From NCBI GenBank assembly GCA_001898185.1, contig MKTI01000006.1, forward strand, positions 186,001-250,000: a stretch of 64,000 bases of DNA, written 5' to 3'. How positions within the stretch are numbered: position 1 is the stretch's first letter; each line of letters starts with the position of its first letter. The notes under the pieces are model-generated. The model had not been told where the DNA came from and made no database searches. It saw nothing but the letters and a program-made list of their open reading frames with translations. Positions 1-7,687 of the stretch are shown here, in pieces. The translations under genes were made by a program, and so were the position numbers. This DNA comes from Cellulomonas sp. 73-145. Lineage in GTDB: Bacteria > Actinomycetota > Actinomycetes > Actinomycetales > Cellulomonadaceae.

Positions 1-36
1 CCGACGGTGGGCGGTGGACGACGGCGGAGGGATGTC

Positions 37-1467
37 ATGGACGCGTCGATCGAGGACGTCGACCTGCTGGTGGTCGGCGGCGGCAAGGCCGGCAAGTCGT
101 TGGCGATGGACCGGGCCAAGGCCGGCTGGTCCGTGGTGATGGTCGAGCGGGACAAGATCGGCGGCACCTGCATCAACGTCGCGTGCATCCCCACCAAGTC
201 GCTGGTCGGCTCCGCCCGCACGCTGCTGTCGGCGCGGCACGCGGCGGCGATGGGGATCGTGGTCGACGGCACCCCGCGGGTGGACCTGCCCCTGCTGCGG
301 GCGCACAAGGAGAACGTGGTGGGCGGCATGGTGGACGCCCACGTGCACCTGTTCCACGACTCCGGGATGGACTTCGTGCTCGGCACGGCGCGGTTCGTCG
401 GCGAGCGCACGGTGGAGATCCGCACCCGGCAGGGTGACGTCCGGTGGGTGCGGGGTCGTGACGTGGTGGTCAACACGGGCACCACGCCGGCGCTGCCGGA
501 CGTGCCGGGGCTCGCGGGGGCCAGCCCGTGGACGTCGGAGACGATCCTGCAGCTCACCTCGATCCCGAGTCGGCTCGTCATCCTGGGCGGCGGGTACGTC
601 GGGTGCGAGTTCGCCTCGATGTTCGCGATCTTCGGCAGCAAGGTGACGCTGCTGCAGGGTCCGGACCGGCTGCTGCCCCGTGAGGACCCGGAGGTGTCCG
701 ACGAGGTCGCGGCGGTGCTGCGGGTCCAGGGTGTGGACGTACGGCTGGGCACCCGGGCCGTGTCCGTGCACCGCGAGTCGGTCGACGCGGGCCTGTGGCA
801 CGACGAGGCGTGGCACGCCGGTCAGGGTCACGACGAGGTGGTCGTCGCCCTGTCCGACGGCTCGCACGTCCGGGGTGCGCAGCTGCTGGTCGCCACCGGA
901 CGGGCACCGGTCACCGCGGACCTCGGCCTCGACGCCGCCGGCGTGCGGCTGACCGACCGGGGGTTCGTCGAGGTGGACGACCACCTGCGGACCAGCGCGG
1001 ACCACGTCTGGGCCGCCGGTGACGTGGCCGGCACGCCGCAGTTCACGCACGCCTCCTGGAACGACTTCCGCATCCTGCGGACCCTGCTGACCGGCGGCGA
1101 GGCCACCACGGCCGGCCGGCTGATCCCCTACTCGGTGTTCATCACCCCCGAGCTGGGCCGCGTCGGCCTCACCGAGACCGAGGCCCGCGCCCAGGGCCAC
1201 CAGGTGCGGGTCGCGACGATCAAGGTCGCGGCCATCCCGCGCGCCAAGACGCTGCACGAGACGGTCGGCACCTGGAAGGCCGTGGTCGACGCGCAGACCG
1301 ACCAGATCCTCGGCGTCTCCCTGCTCGGCGGGAACGCCGGTGAGGTGATCGGCGCGGTGCAGGTGGCGATGCTGGCGCACCTGCCCTACCAGCAGCTGCG
1401 GGACGCGGTGCTGACCCACCCGACCATGACGGAGGGGCTCAACCTGCTGCTCGACGCGCTGGGCTGA
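37..1467 (+). CDS. FAD-dependent pyridine nucleotide-disulfide oxidoreductase (mercuric reductase / dihydrolipoyl dehydrogenase-like)
   Basis: A 476-residue flavoprotein of the class I pyridine nucleotide-disulfide reductase family, which moves electrons between NAD(P)H, FAD and a disulfide or other acceptor. The N-terminal FAD motif GGGKAGKS is at residues 14-21 and the redox-active pair at C45 and C50 (GGTCINVACIPT). A second Rossmann motif (GGGYVGCEFAS) lies mid-protein, and the C-terminal HPTMTE carries the family His-Glu dyad. ATG 37 is preferred over an in-frame GTG at 7 because GGAGG sits 6 nt upstream of it. It stands alone, with no lipoyl or mer genes beside it, and lacks the heavy-metal domain of many MerA proteins. 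The substrate is therefore unknown. Confidence 0.9.
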   Translation: MDASIEDVDLLVVGGGKAGKSLAMDRAKAGWSVVMVERDKIGGTCINVACIPTKSLVGSARTLLSARHAAAMGIVVDGTPRVDLPLLRAHKENVVGGMVDAHVHLFHDSGMDFVLGTARFVGERTVEIRTRQGDVRWVRGRDVVVNTGTTPALPDVPGLAGASPWTSETILQLTSIPSRLVILGGGYVGCEFASMFAIFGSKVTLLQGPDRLLPREDPEVSDEVAAVLRVQGVDVRLGTRAVSVHRESVDAGLWHDEAWHAGQGHDEVVVALSDGSHVRGAQLLVATGRAPVTADLGLDAAGVRLTDRGFVEVDDHLRTSADHVWAAGDVAGTPQFTHASWNDFRILRTLLTGGEATTAGRLIPYSVFITPELGRVGLTETEARAQGHQVRVATIKVAAIPRAKTLHETVGTWKAVVDAQTDQILGVSLLGGNAGEVIGAVQVAMLAHLPYQQLRDAVLTHPTMTEGLNLLLDALG

Positions 1468-1481
1468 CGGCGAGCGTGCGG

Positions 1482-2717
1482 TCAGCCCTTCGGGGCGGGA
1501 GCCAGCTGCACGGCGAGGATCCGGTCGTCGCCCGGGTGCGGGGTGCCCCGGCCGTCGGTGTTGTCGGTGAGGATCCACAACCGGCCGTCCGGCGCACGGA
1601 CCACGTCGCGGATGCGCCCGTACCGGCCCTGGTACAGCGGCGTCGACCGGCCCAGGTCGGCCACCGGCACCGCGCGCAGCACCGTGCCGCGCAGGTTGGC
1701 GACGAACACCGTGCCGTCCACGACCGCGAGCCCGGACGGGCTGGCCTCGTCCGTCGGCCACGTCTGCACCGGGTCCACGAACCCGCGCGCCGTGCCGCCC
1801 GTGCCCTCGACCAGCGGCCAGCCGTAGTTCTTGCCCGCCTGGATCACGTTGAGCTCGTCCCAGGTGTCCTGGCCGAGCTCGCTGGCCACCATCCGCCCGT
1901 CGGCGGTCCAGCCGATGCCCTGCACGTTGCGGTGCCCGTAGCTGTAGACGGGTGAGCCGGGGAACGGGTTGTCGGCCGGGATGCCGCCGTCCGACGTGAT
2001 CCGCAGGATCTTGCCGCCGAGGAAACTCAGGTCCTGGGCCCGGGACCGCTGGCCGGTCTCGCCGACGCCGACGTAGAGCATCCCGTCGGGTCCGAACGCC
2101 AGACGCCGGCCGTTGTGGATCTGGCCGGACGGCAGCTTGTCGATCAGCGTCGTGGACGGGCCGAGCCCGTACGAGCCGGGTGCGCCGGTGAGCGTGAACC
2201 GCTGCACCCGGTTGCCGTCGGCGCCGGTGGAGTAGGCGTACAGCCGGTGCTGACCGTCGACCGCCAGGCCGAGCAGCCCGCCCTCGCCACCGTGCTTCAC
2301 CCCCGGGACGGTGCCGACCACGCGCGTCCCGCCGTCGCCGGTCAGCTCGACCACCTGGCCGGTGTCCCGCTCGCTGACCAGGGCGGTGGTCTCGACGAAG
2401 ACGATGGACCACGGAGATCGCAGGCCGGTGACCACGTCGGCCGGGTCGCCCGACGGGAGCACGGCCGGCGGAGCTGTCGTCGTGGCTGCGGGCGCGAGGG
2501 TGCCATCGGGCGCCGGCGTAGACGGACCGCCCGCACCGGCTGACGAAATACCACCGGACGCGGCGCCACTGGGGCCGGGCTGGTTCGGCGTGCTCGTCGT
2601 GCATCCCGCCACGAGCAGCAGCGCGACCCCGACCGTCGTTGCCGCCTCCGCCGCACGGATGCGGATCGCCGCACCCCGACCGTCATCCAACGGGCTGCCT
2701 GTCGCACCGGATCGCAT
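1482..2717 (-). CDS. PQQ-dependent sugar dehydrogenase-like lipoprotein (GSDH/Hhip family)
   Basis: A 411-residue predicted lipoprotein. A hydrophobic stretch ends in a lipobox (LVAGC, Cys39), followed by a Pro/Ser/Thr/Ala-rich linker of about 50 residues. The beta-propeller carries hallmarks of the soluble glucose/sorbosone dehydrogenase family: EGGLLGLAVD, QIHNGRRLAFGPDG and YSYGHRNVQGIGW. Family members oxidise aldoses with PQQ outside the membrane. Whether this one is active is unknown because no PQQ synthesis genes are in view. It is convergent with the upstream flavoprotein gene (14-bp gap) and divergent from the PadR operon, so its promoter must lie in the 166-bp shared region. Confidence 0.88.
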   Translation of the reverse strand: MRSGATGSPLDDGRGAAIRIRAAEAATTVGVALLLVAGCTTSTPNQPGPSGAASGGISSAGAGGPSTPAPDGTLAPAATTTAPPAVLPSGDPADVVTGLRSPWSIVFVETTALVSERDTGQVVELTGDGGTRVVGTVPGVKHGGEGGLLGLAVDGQHRLYAYSTGADGNRVQRFTLTGAPGSYGLGPSTTLIDKLPSGQIHNGRRLAFGPDGMLYVGVGETGQRSRAQDLSFLGGKILRITSDGGIPADNPFPGSPVYSYGHRNVQGIGWTADGRMVASELGQDTWDELNVIQAGKNYGWPLVEGTGGTARGFVDPVQTWPTDEASPSGLAVVDGTVFVANLRGTVLRAVPVADLGRSTPLYQGRYGRIRDVVRAPDGRLWILTDNTDGRGTPHPGDDRILAVQLAPAPKG

Positions 2718-2798
2718 CGCCGCTCCCCACGTCGGCCGGCCGCGTCTTCAGACGATGCGCCCGCGGCACCTGCTCCGCCAGAGGGTGATGCGAACCGG

Positions 2799-2869
2799 TT
2801 GACACTCGCGGTACTCGGTGTCACTGTGTACCGGTACCTAGTGCTACTGGATACCAGCGACACCGAGTA
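2799..2869 (+). promoter_or_regulatory. PadR-operon promoter and candidate operator
   Basis: A perfect -35 hexamer TTGACA (2799-2804) is followed 17 bp later by CACTGT (2822-2827), a plausible -10. An 11-bp perfect inverted repeat, TACTCGGTGTC (2812-2822) and GACACCGAGTA (2859-2869), spans the -10 and the transcription start. Between the arms is a GTACCGGTAC palindrome at 2828-2837. The site lies just upstream of the PadR gene, the usual place for PadR autoregulation. Confidence 0.6.
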
Positions 2870-2883
2870 GAGGGGGTGAGGCG

Positions 2884-3213
2884 ATGAAGGGCCTGACGGA
2901 GCTGCTCAAGGGAGCGCTCGAAGGGTGCGTGCTCGAGCTGATCGGGCGCGAGGAGACGTACGGCTACGAGATCACGCGAAAGCTCAACGTGCTGGGTTTC
3001 GACGACGTGGTCGAGGGGACCGTCTACACGATCCTGCTGCGGCTGGAGAAGAACGGTCTGGTCGTCGTCACCAAGAAGCCGTCCGAGGTGGGACCGCCGC
3101 GCAAGTTCTACGCGCTCAACGATTCCGGCCGTGCCGAGCTGGCGGACTTCTGGTCACGGTGGGAATTCGTCACGTCGAAGATCGACCAGCTGAAGGGGCA
3201 CAGCGATGTTTGA
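2884..3213 (+). CDS. PadR family transcriptional regulator
   Basis: A 109-residue winged-helix repressor of the short PadR type. The domain covers nearly the whole protein: LLKGALEGCVLELIG, then the YGYEITRKL helix and a VEGTVYTILLRLEKNGLV recognition region. The ATG at 2884 follows an AGAGGGGGTGAGG ribosome-binding region. It is first in an operon with DUF1048 and an ABC-2 exporter, and overlaps the next gene by 8 bp. PadR regulators beside DrrAB-like pumps usually repress the pump until a drug or toxic ligand binds. The ligand here is not known. Confidence 0.92.
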   Translation: MKGLTELLKGALEGCVLELIGREETYGYEITRKLNVLGFDDVVEGTVYTILLRLEKNGLVVVTKKPSEVGPPRKFYALNDSGRAELADFWSRWEFVTSKIDQLKGHSDV

Positions 3214-3568
3214 GTGGATCACCGTCGCGTACTGGCGCGACATCTCGCGGCAGAAGCGCGAGTACAAGGCGATGCAGGCGCGGGTCAAGGCGCTGCCGGC
3301 GGACTACGCATTTGTCTACGAGAAGATCAAGCACTACATGTGGAAGTACGCCGCGGGTTCTGGCCTGGACATCCTCGCCATCCTCAACGACCTGACGGAC
3401 CTGTTCGAGTCCGGCGCCGCCGAGGGCAAGACCGTTCTCGAGGTGACCGGCGACGACGTCGCCGCCTTCGCCGACGAGCTGCTGCGCCACGCCACCACCT
3501 ACACCGGCAAGTGGCACGAGACCCTGAACCGGGACATCCACCACAAGCTCGACGGCGGTCAGCGATGA
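3206..3568 (+). CDS. DUF1048 family protein
   Basis: A 120-residue, mostly helical soluble protein resembling DUF1048 proteins, which recur beside PadR regulators and ABC exporters. It has no enzymatic motif. Visible features are a basic amphipathic N-terminal helix (YWRDISRQKREYKAMQARVK) and acidic central helices. It starts inside the end of the padR gene and its stop overlaps the start of the ATPase gene (ATGA), so translation is probably coupled through all three. Its role in the efflux module is unknown. Confidence 0.82.
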   Translation: MFEWITVAYWRDISRQKREYKAMQARVKALPADYAFVYEKIKHYMWKYAAGSGLDILAILNDLTDLFESGAAEGKTVLEVTGDDVAAFADELLRHATTYTGKWHETLNRDIHHKLDGGQR

Positions 3569-4326
3569 ACGCCGTCGCGATCGAGATCCGTGGGCTGCGC
3601 AAGTCCTTCGGGACGACGACCGTGCTCGACGGCGTCGACCTGCACGTGCAGCAGGGGCACATCGTCGCGCTGCTGGGCTCCAACGGGGCCGGCAAGACGA
3701 CGACGGTCAACATCTGCTCGACGCTGCTGAAGCCGGACGCCGGCGAGGTCCTGGTCGCCGGGCACGACGTGCTGCGCGCCGGTGACCAGGTGCGTCGCAG
3801 CATCTCGCTGACCGGCCAGTTCGCCGCGGTCGACGGGATGCTGACCGGCCGGGAGAACCTGGTGCTGATCGCCCGCCTGCGGGACCAGAAGGACCCGGCC
3901 GGCATCGCGCGGCTGCTGCTCGAGCGGTTCGGGCTGACCGACGCCGCCGACCGGCGGGCCGACACCTACTCCGGCGGCATGACCCGCCGGCTGGACATCG
4001 CGATGAGCCTGGTCGGCAACCCGTCGGTGATCTTCCTCGACGAGCCGACCACGGGCCTGGACCCCGAGGGGCGGCTCGAGGTGTGGGCGACCGTGAAGGA
4101 GCTGGCCGCTGCCGGCGCCACCGTGCTGCTCACCACGCAGTACCTCGACGAGGCCGAGCAGCTGGCGGACCGGATCGCCATCCTGCACGGCGGCCGGATC
4201 ATCGCCGAGGGCACGCTCGCGGAGCTCAAGGCGCTGTTCCCGCCCGCCCAGGTCGAGTACGTCGAGAAGCAGCCGAGCCTCGAGGAGATCTTCCTCGCCA
4301 TCATCGGAAAGAAGGAGGCGGCGTGA
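3565..4326 (+). CDS. ABC exporter ATP-binding protein (DrrA-like)
   Basis: The 253-residue nucleotide-binding subunit of an ABC-2 drug exporter. Walker A is GSNGAGKTT at residues 38-46, the signature is YSGGMTRRLDIA and Walker B with the catalytic Glu is VIFLDEPTTGLD. The start used is the ATG overlapping the DUF1048 stop; the reading frame is open further upstream but that stretch overlaps DUF1048. At 253 residues it is shorter than classical DrrA (about 320-330) and lacks most of the accessory C-terminal domain. The permease follows immediately. Daunorubicin-type, lipophilic or peptide substrates are possible. Confidence 0.93.
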   Translation: MNAVAIEIRGLRKSFGTTTVLDGVDLHVQQGHIVALLGSNGAGKTTTVNICSTLLKPDAGEVLVAGHDVLRAGDQVRRSISLTGQFAAVDGMLTGRENLVLIARLRDQKDPAGIARLLLERFGLTDAADRRADTYSGGMTRRLDIAMSLVGNPSVIFLDEPTTGLDPEGRLEVWATVKELAAAGATVLLTTQYLDEAEQLADRIAILHGGRIIAEGTLAELKALFPPAQVEYVEKQPSLEEIFLAIIGKKEAA

Positions 4327-5078
4327 TGAGTGCGCTCTCGCACACCACGGCATTGACCGGTCGTTCGATGAAGCACATCCTGCGCAGCCCGGACACGATC
4401 ATCACGGTGGCGGTCACGCCGATCGCCATGATGCTGCTCTTCGTCTACGTGCTCGGCGGCGCCATCTCGGCGGGCGGCGGTCACTACGTGAACTACCTGC
4501 TGCCGGGAATCCTGCTGATCGCGGTGGCCAGCGGCGTCTCCTACACCGCATTCCGCATCTTCACGGACACGCAGAAGGGCATCTTCGCCCGGTTCCACTC
4601 CATGCCGATCGGCCGGTCTGCCGCGTTGTGGGCGCACGTGGTGACGTCCGTGGTGTCGAACTTCATCTCGTTGGCGCTGATCGTCGGCGTCGCCCTGCTG
4701 ATGGGGTTCCGGTCGAGCGCTGGGTTCACGGCGTGGCTCGGTGTGGTCGGCATCCTGGCGCTGTTCACCCTGGCGCTGACCTGGCTGGCAGTGATCCCGG
4801 GACTCACCGCCAAGTCCATCGACGGTGCGAGCGCCTTCGCCTACCCGCTGATCTTCCTGCCGTTCATCAGCTCGGCCTTCGTGCCGACCGCGACGATGCC
4901 GGGACCGGTTCGCTGGTTCGCGCAGAACCAGCCGGTGACGTCCATCGTCGAGTCGCTGCGGCACCTGATGGAGAGCCAGCCGGTGGGCGGCGCGATCTGG
5001 ACGGCGCTGGCCTGGTGCGTCGGCCTGGCCGTGGTCGCGTACGTCTTCGCGATGCGGCTGTACCGGAAGACGGCGTAG
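4326..5078 (+). CDS. ABC-2 type exporter permease (DrrB-like)
   Basis: A 250-residue integral membrane protein with about six hydrophobic segments, starting near residue 25 (TIITVAVTPIAMMLLFVYVLGG) and ending at AWCVGLAVVAYVFAMRLY. This matches the ABC-2 permease family partnered with DrrA ATPases. A GTG at 4323 and an ATG at 4326 are both available and overlap the ATPase stop. It is the last gene of the PadR operon; a strong hairpin follows within 20 bp. Together with the ATPase it should form a homodimeric half-transporter exporter. Confidence 0.92.
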   Translation: MSALSHTTALTGRSMKHILRSPDTIITVAVTPIAMMLLFVYVLGGAISAGGGHYVNYLLPGILLIAVASGVSYTAFRIFTDTQKGIFARFHSMPIGRSAALWAHVVTSVVSNFISLALIVGVALLMGFRSSAGFTAWLGVVGILALFTLALTWLAVIPGLTAKSIDGASAFAYPLIFLPFISSAFVPTATMPGPVRWFAQNQPVTSIVESLRHLMESQPVGGAIWTALAWCVGLAVVAYVFAMRLYRKTA

Positions 5079-5094
5079 CGGGCATCAGCCCCAG

Positions 5095-5121
5095 AGGGAC
5101 CGCAGCCGCGCTGCGGTCCCT
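5095..5121 (+). terminator. Hairpin terminator of the PadR-ABC operon
   Basis: A perfect 12-bp stem (AGGGACCGCAGC / GCTGCGGTCCCT) with a CGC loop begins 17 bp after the permease stop. There is no U-tract, as is usual for high-GC actinobacterial terminators. Confidence 0.75.
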
Positions 5122-5160
5122 GCTACGTGGGCGGCGAGCGGACTGCGCCCTGCATGCGAC

Positions 5161-5229
5161 TGCACCGCTCATCTGGCTGCACTGCTCATCTGGCTGCACT
5201 GCTCATCCGGCTGCACTGCTCCATCCGGC
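5161..5229. repeat. 17-bp tandem repeat, four units
   Basis: Units at 5161-5177, 5178-5194, 5195-5211 and 5212-5229 follow the pattern TGCACYGCTCATCYGGC, and the last has one inserted base. The array lies in the 325-bp non-coding gap (5079-5403) between the convergent exporter permease and ABC-F genes. Short reading frames through it look like shadows. Apart from this array, the terminator and the palindromic element at 5317, I see nothing else in the gap. Confidence 0.75.
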
Positions 5230-5316
5230 TGCGCGTCTCGCCCGACCGAGTGGCCGCACTCACGGCCCTCGCCCCCTTCCCCCGCCGGACGTGCAGGAGA
5301 GCTGATGTGCTTTCGG

Positions 5317-5352
5317 GCTGTACGCCTGGTGTACGTACGCGAGGCGTACAGC
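5317..5352. repeat. Palindromic intergenic element, copy 1
   Basis: An 11-bp perfect inverted repeat, GCTGTACGCCT (5317-5327) and AGGCGTACAGC (5342-5352), flanks a loop containing GTACGTAC. A near-identical element is at 18912-18957. Both copies lie in gene-free DNA beyond the 3' end of a minus-strand gene. It could be a REP-like element, an unusual terminator or a protein-binding site. Confidence 0.7.
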
Positions 5353-5403
5353 GCCGCAAGATATGTCGGCCCCGCTGGCCTCCTGGCGGCGCCCGCCGGC
5401 TGC

Positions 5404-7131
5404 TCACCAGCGCGGCGCGCGCTCCGTGCCGAGCTCTGTCTCGCGGAGCCGGCCAGCGGCATCGAGCTCGATGACGGTGTCCAGGTCGAGGCGGCGCAGG
5501 AACGGGTGGTCGTGGCTGACCACCAGCACCGCGCCGCGGTAGGCGCGCAGCGCCTCGACCAGCTGGTCCACGCTGGTCAGGTCGAGGTTGTTGGTCGGCT
5601 CGTCGAGCACCAGCAGCTGCGGGGGCGGGTCGGCGAGCAGCAGCCGGGCGAGCGCCACCCGGAACCGCTCACCGCCGGACAGGGCGGAGACCGGGCGGTC
5701 GACGGCGTCGCCGCGCAGCAGCAGGCGCGCCAGACGGTTGCGCAGCTCACCCGTCGGCACGCTCGGCGCAGCGGCGCGGACGGCGTCGAGCGCGGAGCCG
5801 TCGTCGTCCAGACCGTCCAGACGCTGCGGCAGGTAGCCGACCCGGTCGGTCAGCAGCGTGCCGGTGGCGGCCGTCGCGTGGACGGGCATTCCGGGGGCGG
5901 GCGTCGGGCGGATGGGTGTGCCGGTGGCCGTCGTCCCGCCTCCGGGGACGCCGCTGACCAGGGCGGATGCAGCGCCGTCGCCGTGTACCAGTCGCTCGAG
6001 GAGCGTCGTCTTGCCAACACCGTTGGGACCGATCAGCGCCACGCGCTCCGGGCCCTGGATCACCACGGTCCGGTCAGTACCGACCAGCTCCGCCAGGCGG
6101 CGGCTGCGCGGCACGTCGGGATCGGTCAGGTCCAGGCGGATGTGCTCCGTCTCGCGTACCCGCGCGGCGGCCTCGTCGGCCGCGGCCTGCGCTGACGCGA
6201 TGCGCGCCTCGAACCCCGTCCTCGTCTTGCCGGCCGTCACCTGCGCCCTGCGCTTGCGACCGCCGAGCAGGATCTTCGGCATCCCGCCGTTGTCGCGGTC
6301 CGCACGTCCGGCCCGGTCGCGGCGGGCGATCGCGGTCTCCGCAGCCGCCCGTTCACGCTTCTCCACCCGCACCGCCTGCTCCGCCGTCCGCACCGCCTGC
6401 TCGGCGGCGGCCTGCTCCGCCTCGAGGTGCTCGCGCCAGGCGCTGTACGGGCCGCCGAACACCGTGAGCCGGTTGGCGTGGAGCTCCGCCGTCTGGTCCA
6501 TGCGCTCCAACAGCTCCAGGTCGTGGCTGACCACCACCAGCGTTCCGGGCCAGCGGTCGACCAGGGCCGCGAGCGCGGCACGGGACGGGCGGTCGAGGTT
6601 GTTGGTCGGCTCGTCGAGCAGCGTGATCGGCGCGCTGGCCAGGCGCAGGCCGGTGATGGCGACGAGCATCGCCTCGCCACCGGACAGCTGCCCCACCCGT
6701 CTGTCCAGGTCAGCGACGGTGAGGCCGATGTCGCGCAGCGCGTCGGCGGCGCGGGTCTCGACGTCCCAGTCGTCACCGACGGTGTCGAAGTGCCGCTCGT
6801 CCACGTCGCCCTGCTCGATGGCGCGCAGCGCCGCCAGCGTGTCCGCGATGCCGAGCAGCTCGGCGACCGTCGTGCCGCTGGTCAGCGTGAGGGTCTGCGG
6901 GAGGTAGCCGACGTCGCTGGTGGTGGTGATGCGGCCGGACGTGGGCGTGAGACGGCCGGCGATCACGCGCAGCAGCGTGGACTTGCCGGCGCCGTTGTTG
7001 CCGACCAACCCCGTGCGGCCGGTGCCGAGGGTGCCGGTGAGGCCCGCGAGCGCCGTGGCGCCGTCCGGCCACTCGAAGGCGACGTCCCGCAGGGTGATGG
7101 CGGGTGCGGGAGTGCTGGGGGATGACGGCAT
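5404..7131 (-). CDS. ABC-F family ATP-binding protein (ribosome-acting, possible antibiotic-resistance type)
   Basis: A 575-residue soluble protein with two fused ABC ATPase domains and no membrane segment, the ABC-F layout. Domain 1 has GNNGAGKST (residues 44-52), LSGGEAMLVAI and LLDEPTNNLD; domain 2 has GPNGVGKTT, LSGGERFRVALARLLL and LVLDEPTNNLD. The charged linker between them (around residues 220-320, rich in Ala/Glu/Arg) is the segment that enters the ribosome in this family. Domain 2 has an unusual Gly/Thr/Pro-rich insertion after Walker A. Members either protect ribosomes from macrolides, lincosamides or pleuromutilins or act in translation quality control. The long leader with a small ORF and hairpin fits an inducible resistance factor but does not prove it. 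Confidence 0.88.
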   Translation of the reverse strand: MPSSPSTPAPAITLRDVAFEWPDGATALAGLTGTLGTGRTGLVGNNGAGKSTLLRVIAGRLTPTSGRITTTSDVGYLPQTLTLTSGTTVAELLGIADTLAALRAIEQGDVDERHFDTVGDDWDVETRAADALRDIGLTVADLDRRVGQLSGGEAMLVAITGLRLASAPITLLDEPTNNLDRPSRAALAALVDRWPGTLVVVSHDLELLERMDQTAELHANRLTVFGGPYSAWREHLEAEQAAAEQAVRTAEQAVRVEKRERAAAETAIARRDRAGRADRDNGGMPKILLGGRKRRAQVTAGKTRTGFEARIASAQAAADEAAARVRETEHIRLDLTDPDVPRSRRLAELVGTDRTVVIQGPERVALIGPNGVGKTTLLERLVHGDGAASALVSGVPGGGTTATGTPIRPTPAPGMPVHATAATGTLLTDRVGYLPQRLDGLDDDGSALDAVRAAAPSVPTGELRNRLARLLLRGDAVDRPVSALSGGERFRVALARLLLADPPPQLLVLDEPTNNLDLTSVDQLVEALRAYRGAVLVVSHDHPFLRRLDLDTVIELDAAGRLRETELGTERAPRW

Positions 7132-7209
7132 GGGGTGCTCCGTGGGTCGACGGGGGTCGTCGCGCCGCCGGCAGCGATGGGCTGCGGCTGGCTGGGGGAC
7201 GACCGGGGC

Positions 7210-7252
7210 GCCGTCGAGGCGACGGCTGCGGTCAGTCGACGTGGATGAGCAC
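7210..7252 (-). promoter_or_regulatory. Possible leader peptide and attenuator hairpin of the ABC-F gene
   Basis: On the minus strand, GTG at 7252 opens a six-codon ORF (MLIHVD, TGA at 7234-7232). Six bases downstream is a 7-bp perfect hairpin with a 3-nt loop (GCCGTCG/CGACGGC, 7210-7226). The ABC-F start lies about 80 nt further on. Short uORF plus hairpin is the arrangement of ribosome-mediated attenuators upstream of resistance ABC-F genes. The GTG has no clear Shine-Dalgarno, so this is tentative. Confidence 0.35.
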
Positions 7253-7321
7253 GGCAGCAGGGTGCCGTGACGGCGGTGCGCGCGTCGAGCGCATTTCCGG
7301 GGCCGCCCGGACCCGGGGCCC

Positions 7322-7358
7322 TAGACATGCAAGTCGGGGCTTGCCTATCGTCGAGCCG
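7322..7358 (+). promoter_or_regulatory. ArsR promoter and operator, probably leaderless
   Basis: TAGACA (7322-7327), an 18-bp spacer and TATCGT (7346-7351) form a plausible promoter whose start would fall on or next to the GTG at 7358. Within the spacer is the inverted repeat GCAAG (7329-7333) / CTTGC (7340-7344) separated by 6 bp. This matches the GCAAGT-type operators known for small ArsR-family repressors. Confidence 0.55.
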
Positions 7359-7687
7359 TGGGTGACGTGTTCAAGGCGCTGGCCGACCCGACGCGGCGCA
7401 CCATCCTCGACGAGCTCGCCGAGCACGACGGGCAGTCGCTGTTCGAGATCTGCTCGCGCCTGACGATGCGCCACCAGAACACGTCCACCCGCCAGGCCGT
7501 CTCGCAGCACCTGGCCGTGCTGGAGGACGCCGGCCTGGTCCGGTCCCACCGCGAGGGGCGGACCAAGATCCACCACCTCGACACGTCGCCGCTGCGCTCG
7601 ATCGTCGAGCGCTGGCCCCTGCCCACCGACCCACCCGCACCCGAGCCCGCACCCGAGGAGGAGCAGCCATGCCCCGCATCACCCTGA
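7358..7687 (+). CDS. ArsR family winged-helix regulator
   Basis: A 109-residue HTH protein with the ArsR hallmark start (VFKALADPTRRTILDELAE) and the recognition helix TRQAVSQHLAVLEDAGLV, ending in an Arg/Glu-rich wing. There are no clustered Cys/His residues for metal sensing, so it belongs to the non-metal subgroup commonly paired with a VOC or SRPBCC protein. GTG 7358 has no Shine-Dalgarno and sits where transcription probably starts, suggesting a leaderless message. Its 3' end overlaps the VOC gene by 19 bp. Confidence 0.9.
   Translation: MGDVFKALADPTRRTILDELAEHDGQSLFEICSRLTMRHQNTSTRQAVSQHLAVLEDAGLVRSHREGRTKIHHLDTSPLRSIVERWPLPTDPPAPEPAPEEEQPCPASP

Noticed and set aside
7..36. Upstream GTG start for the flavoprotein
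   Set aside because: It would add ten Arg/Gly residues with no ribosome-binding site; GGAGG is correctly placed for ATG 37.
3214..3564. Extended N-terminus of the DrrA-like ATPase
   Set aside because: It is off-frame translation of DUF1048; the ATPase begins normally at 3565 with an ATGA overlap.
5079..5403. Possible CRISPR-like array at the 17-bp tandem repeats
   Set aside because: Repeats are directly abutting with no unique spacers, and no cas genes are present.
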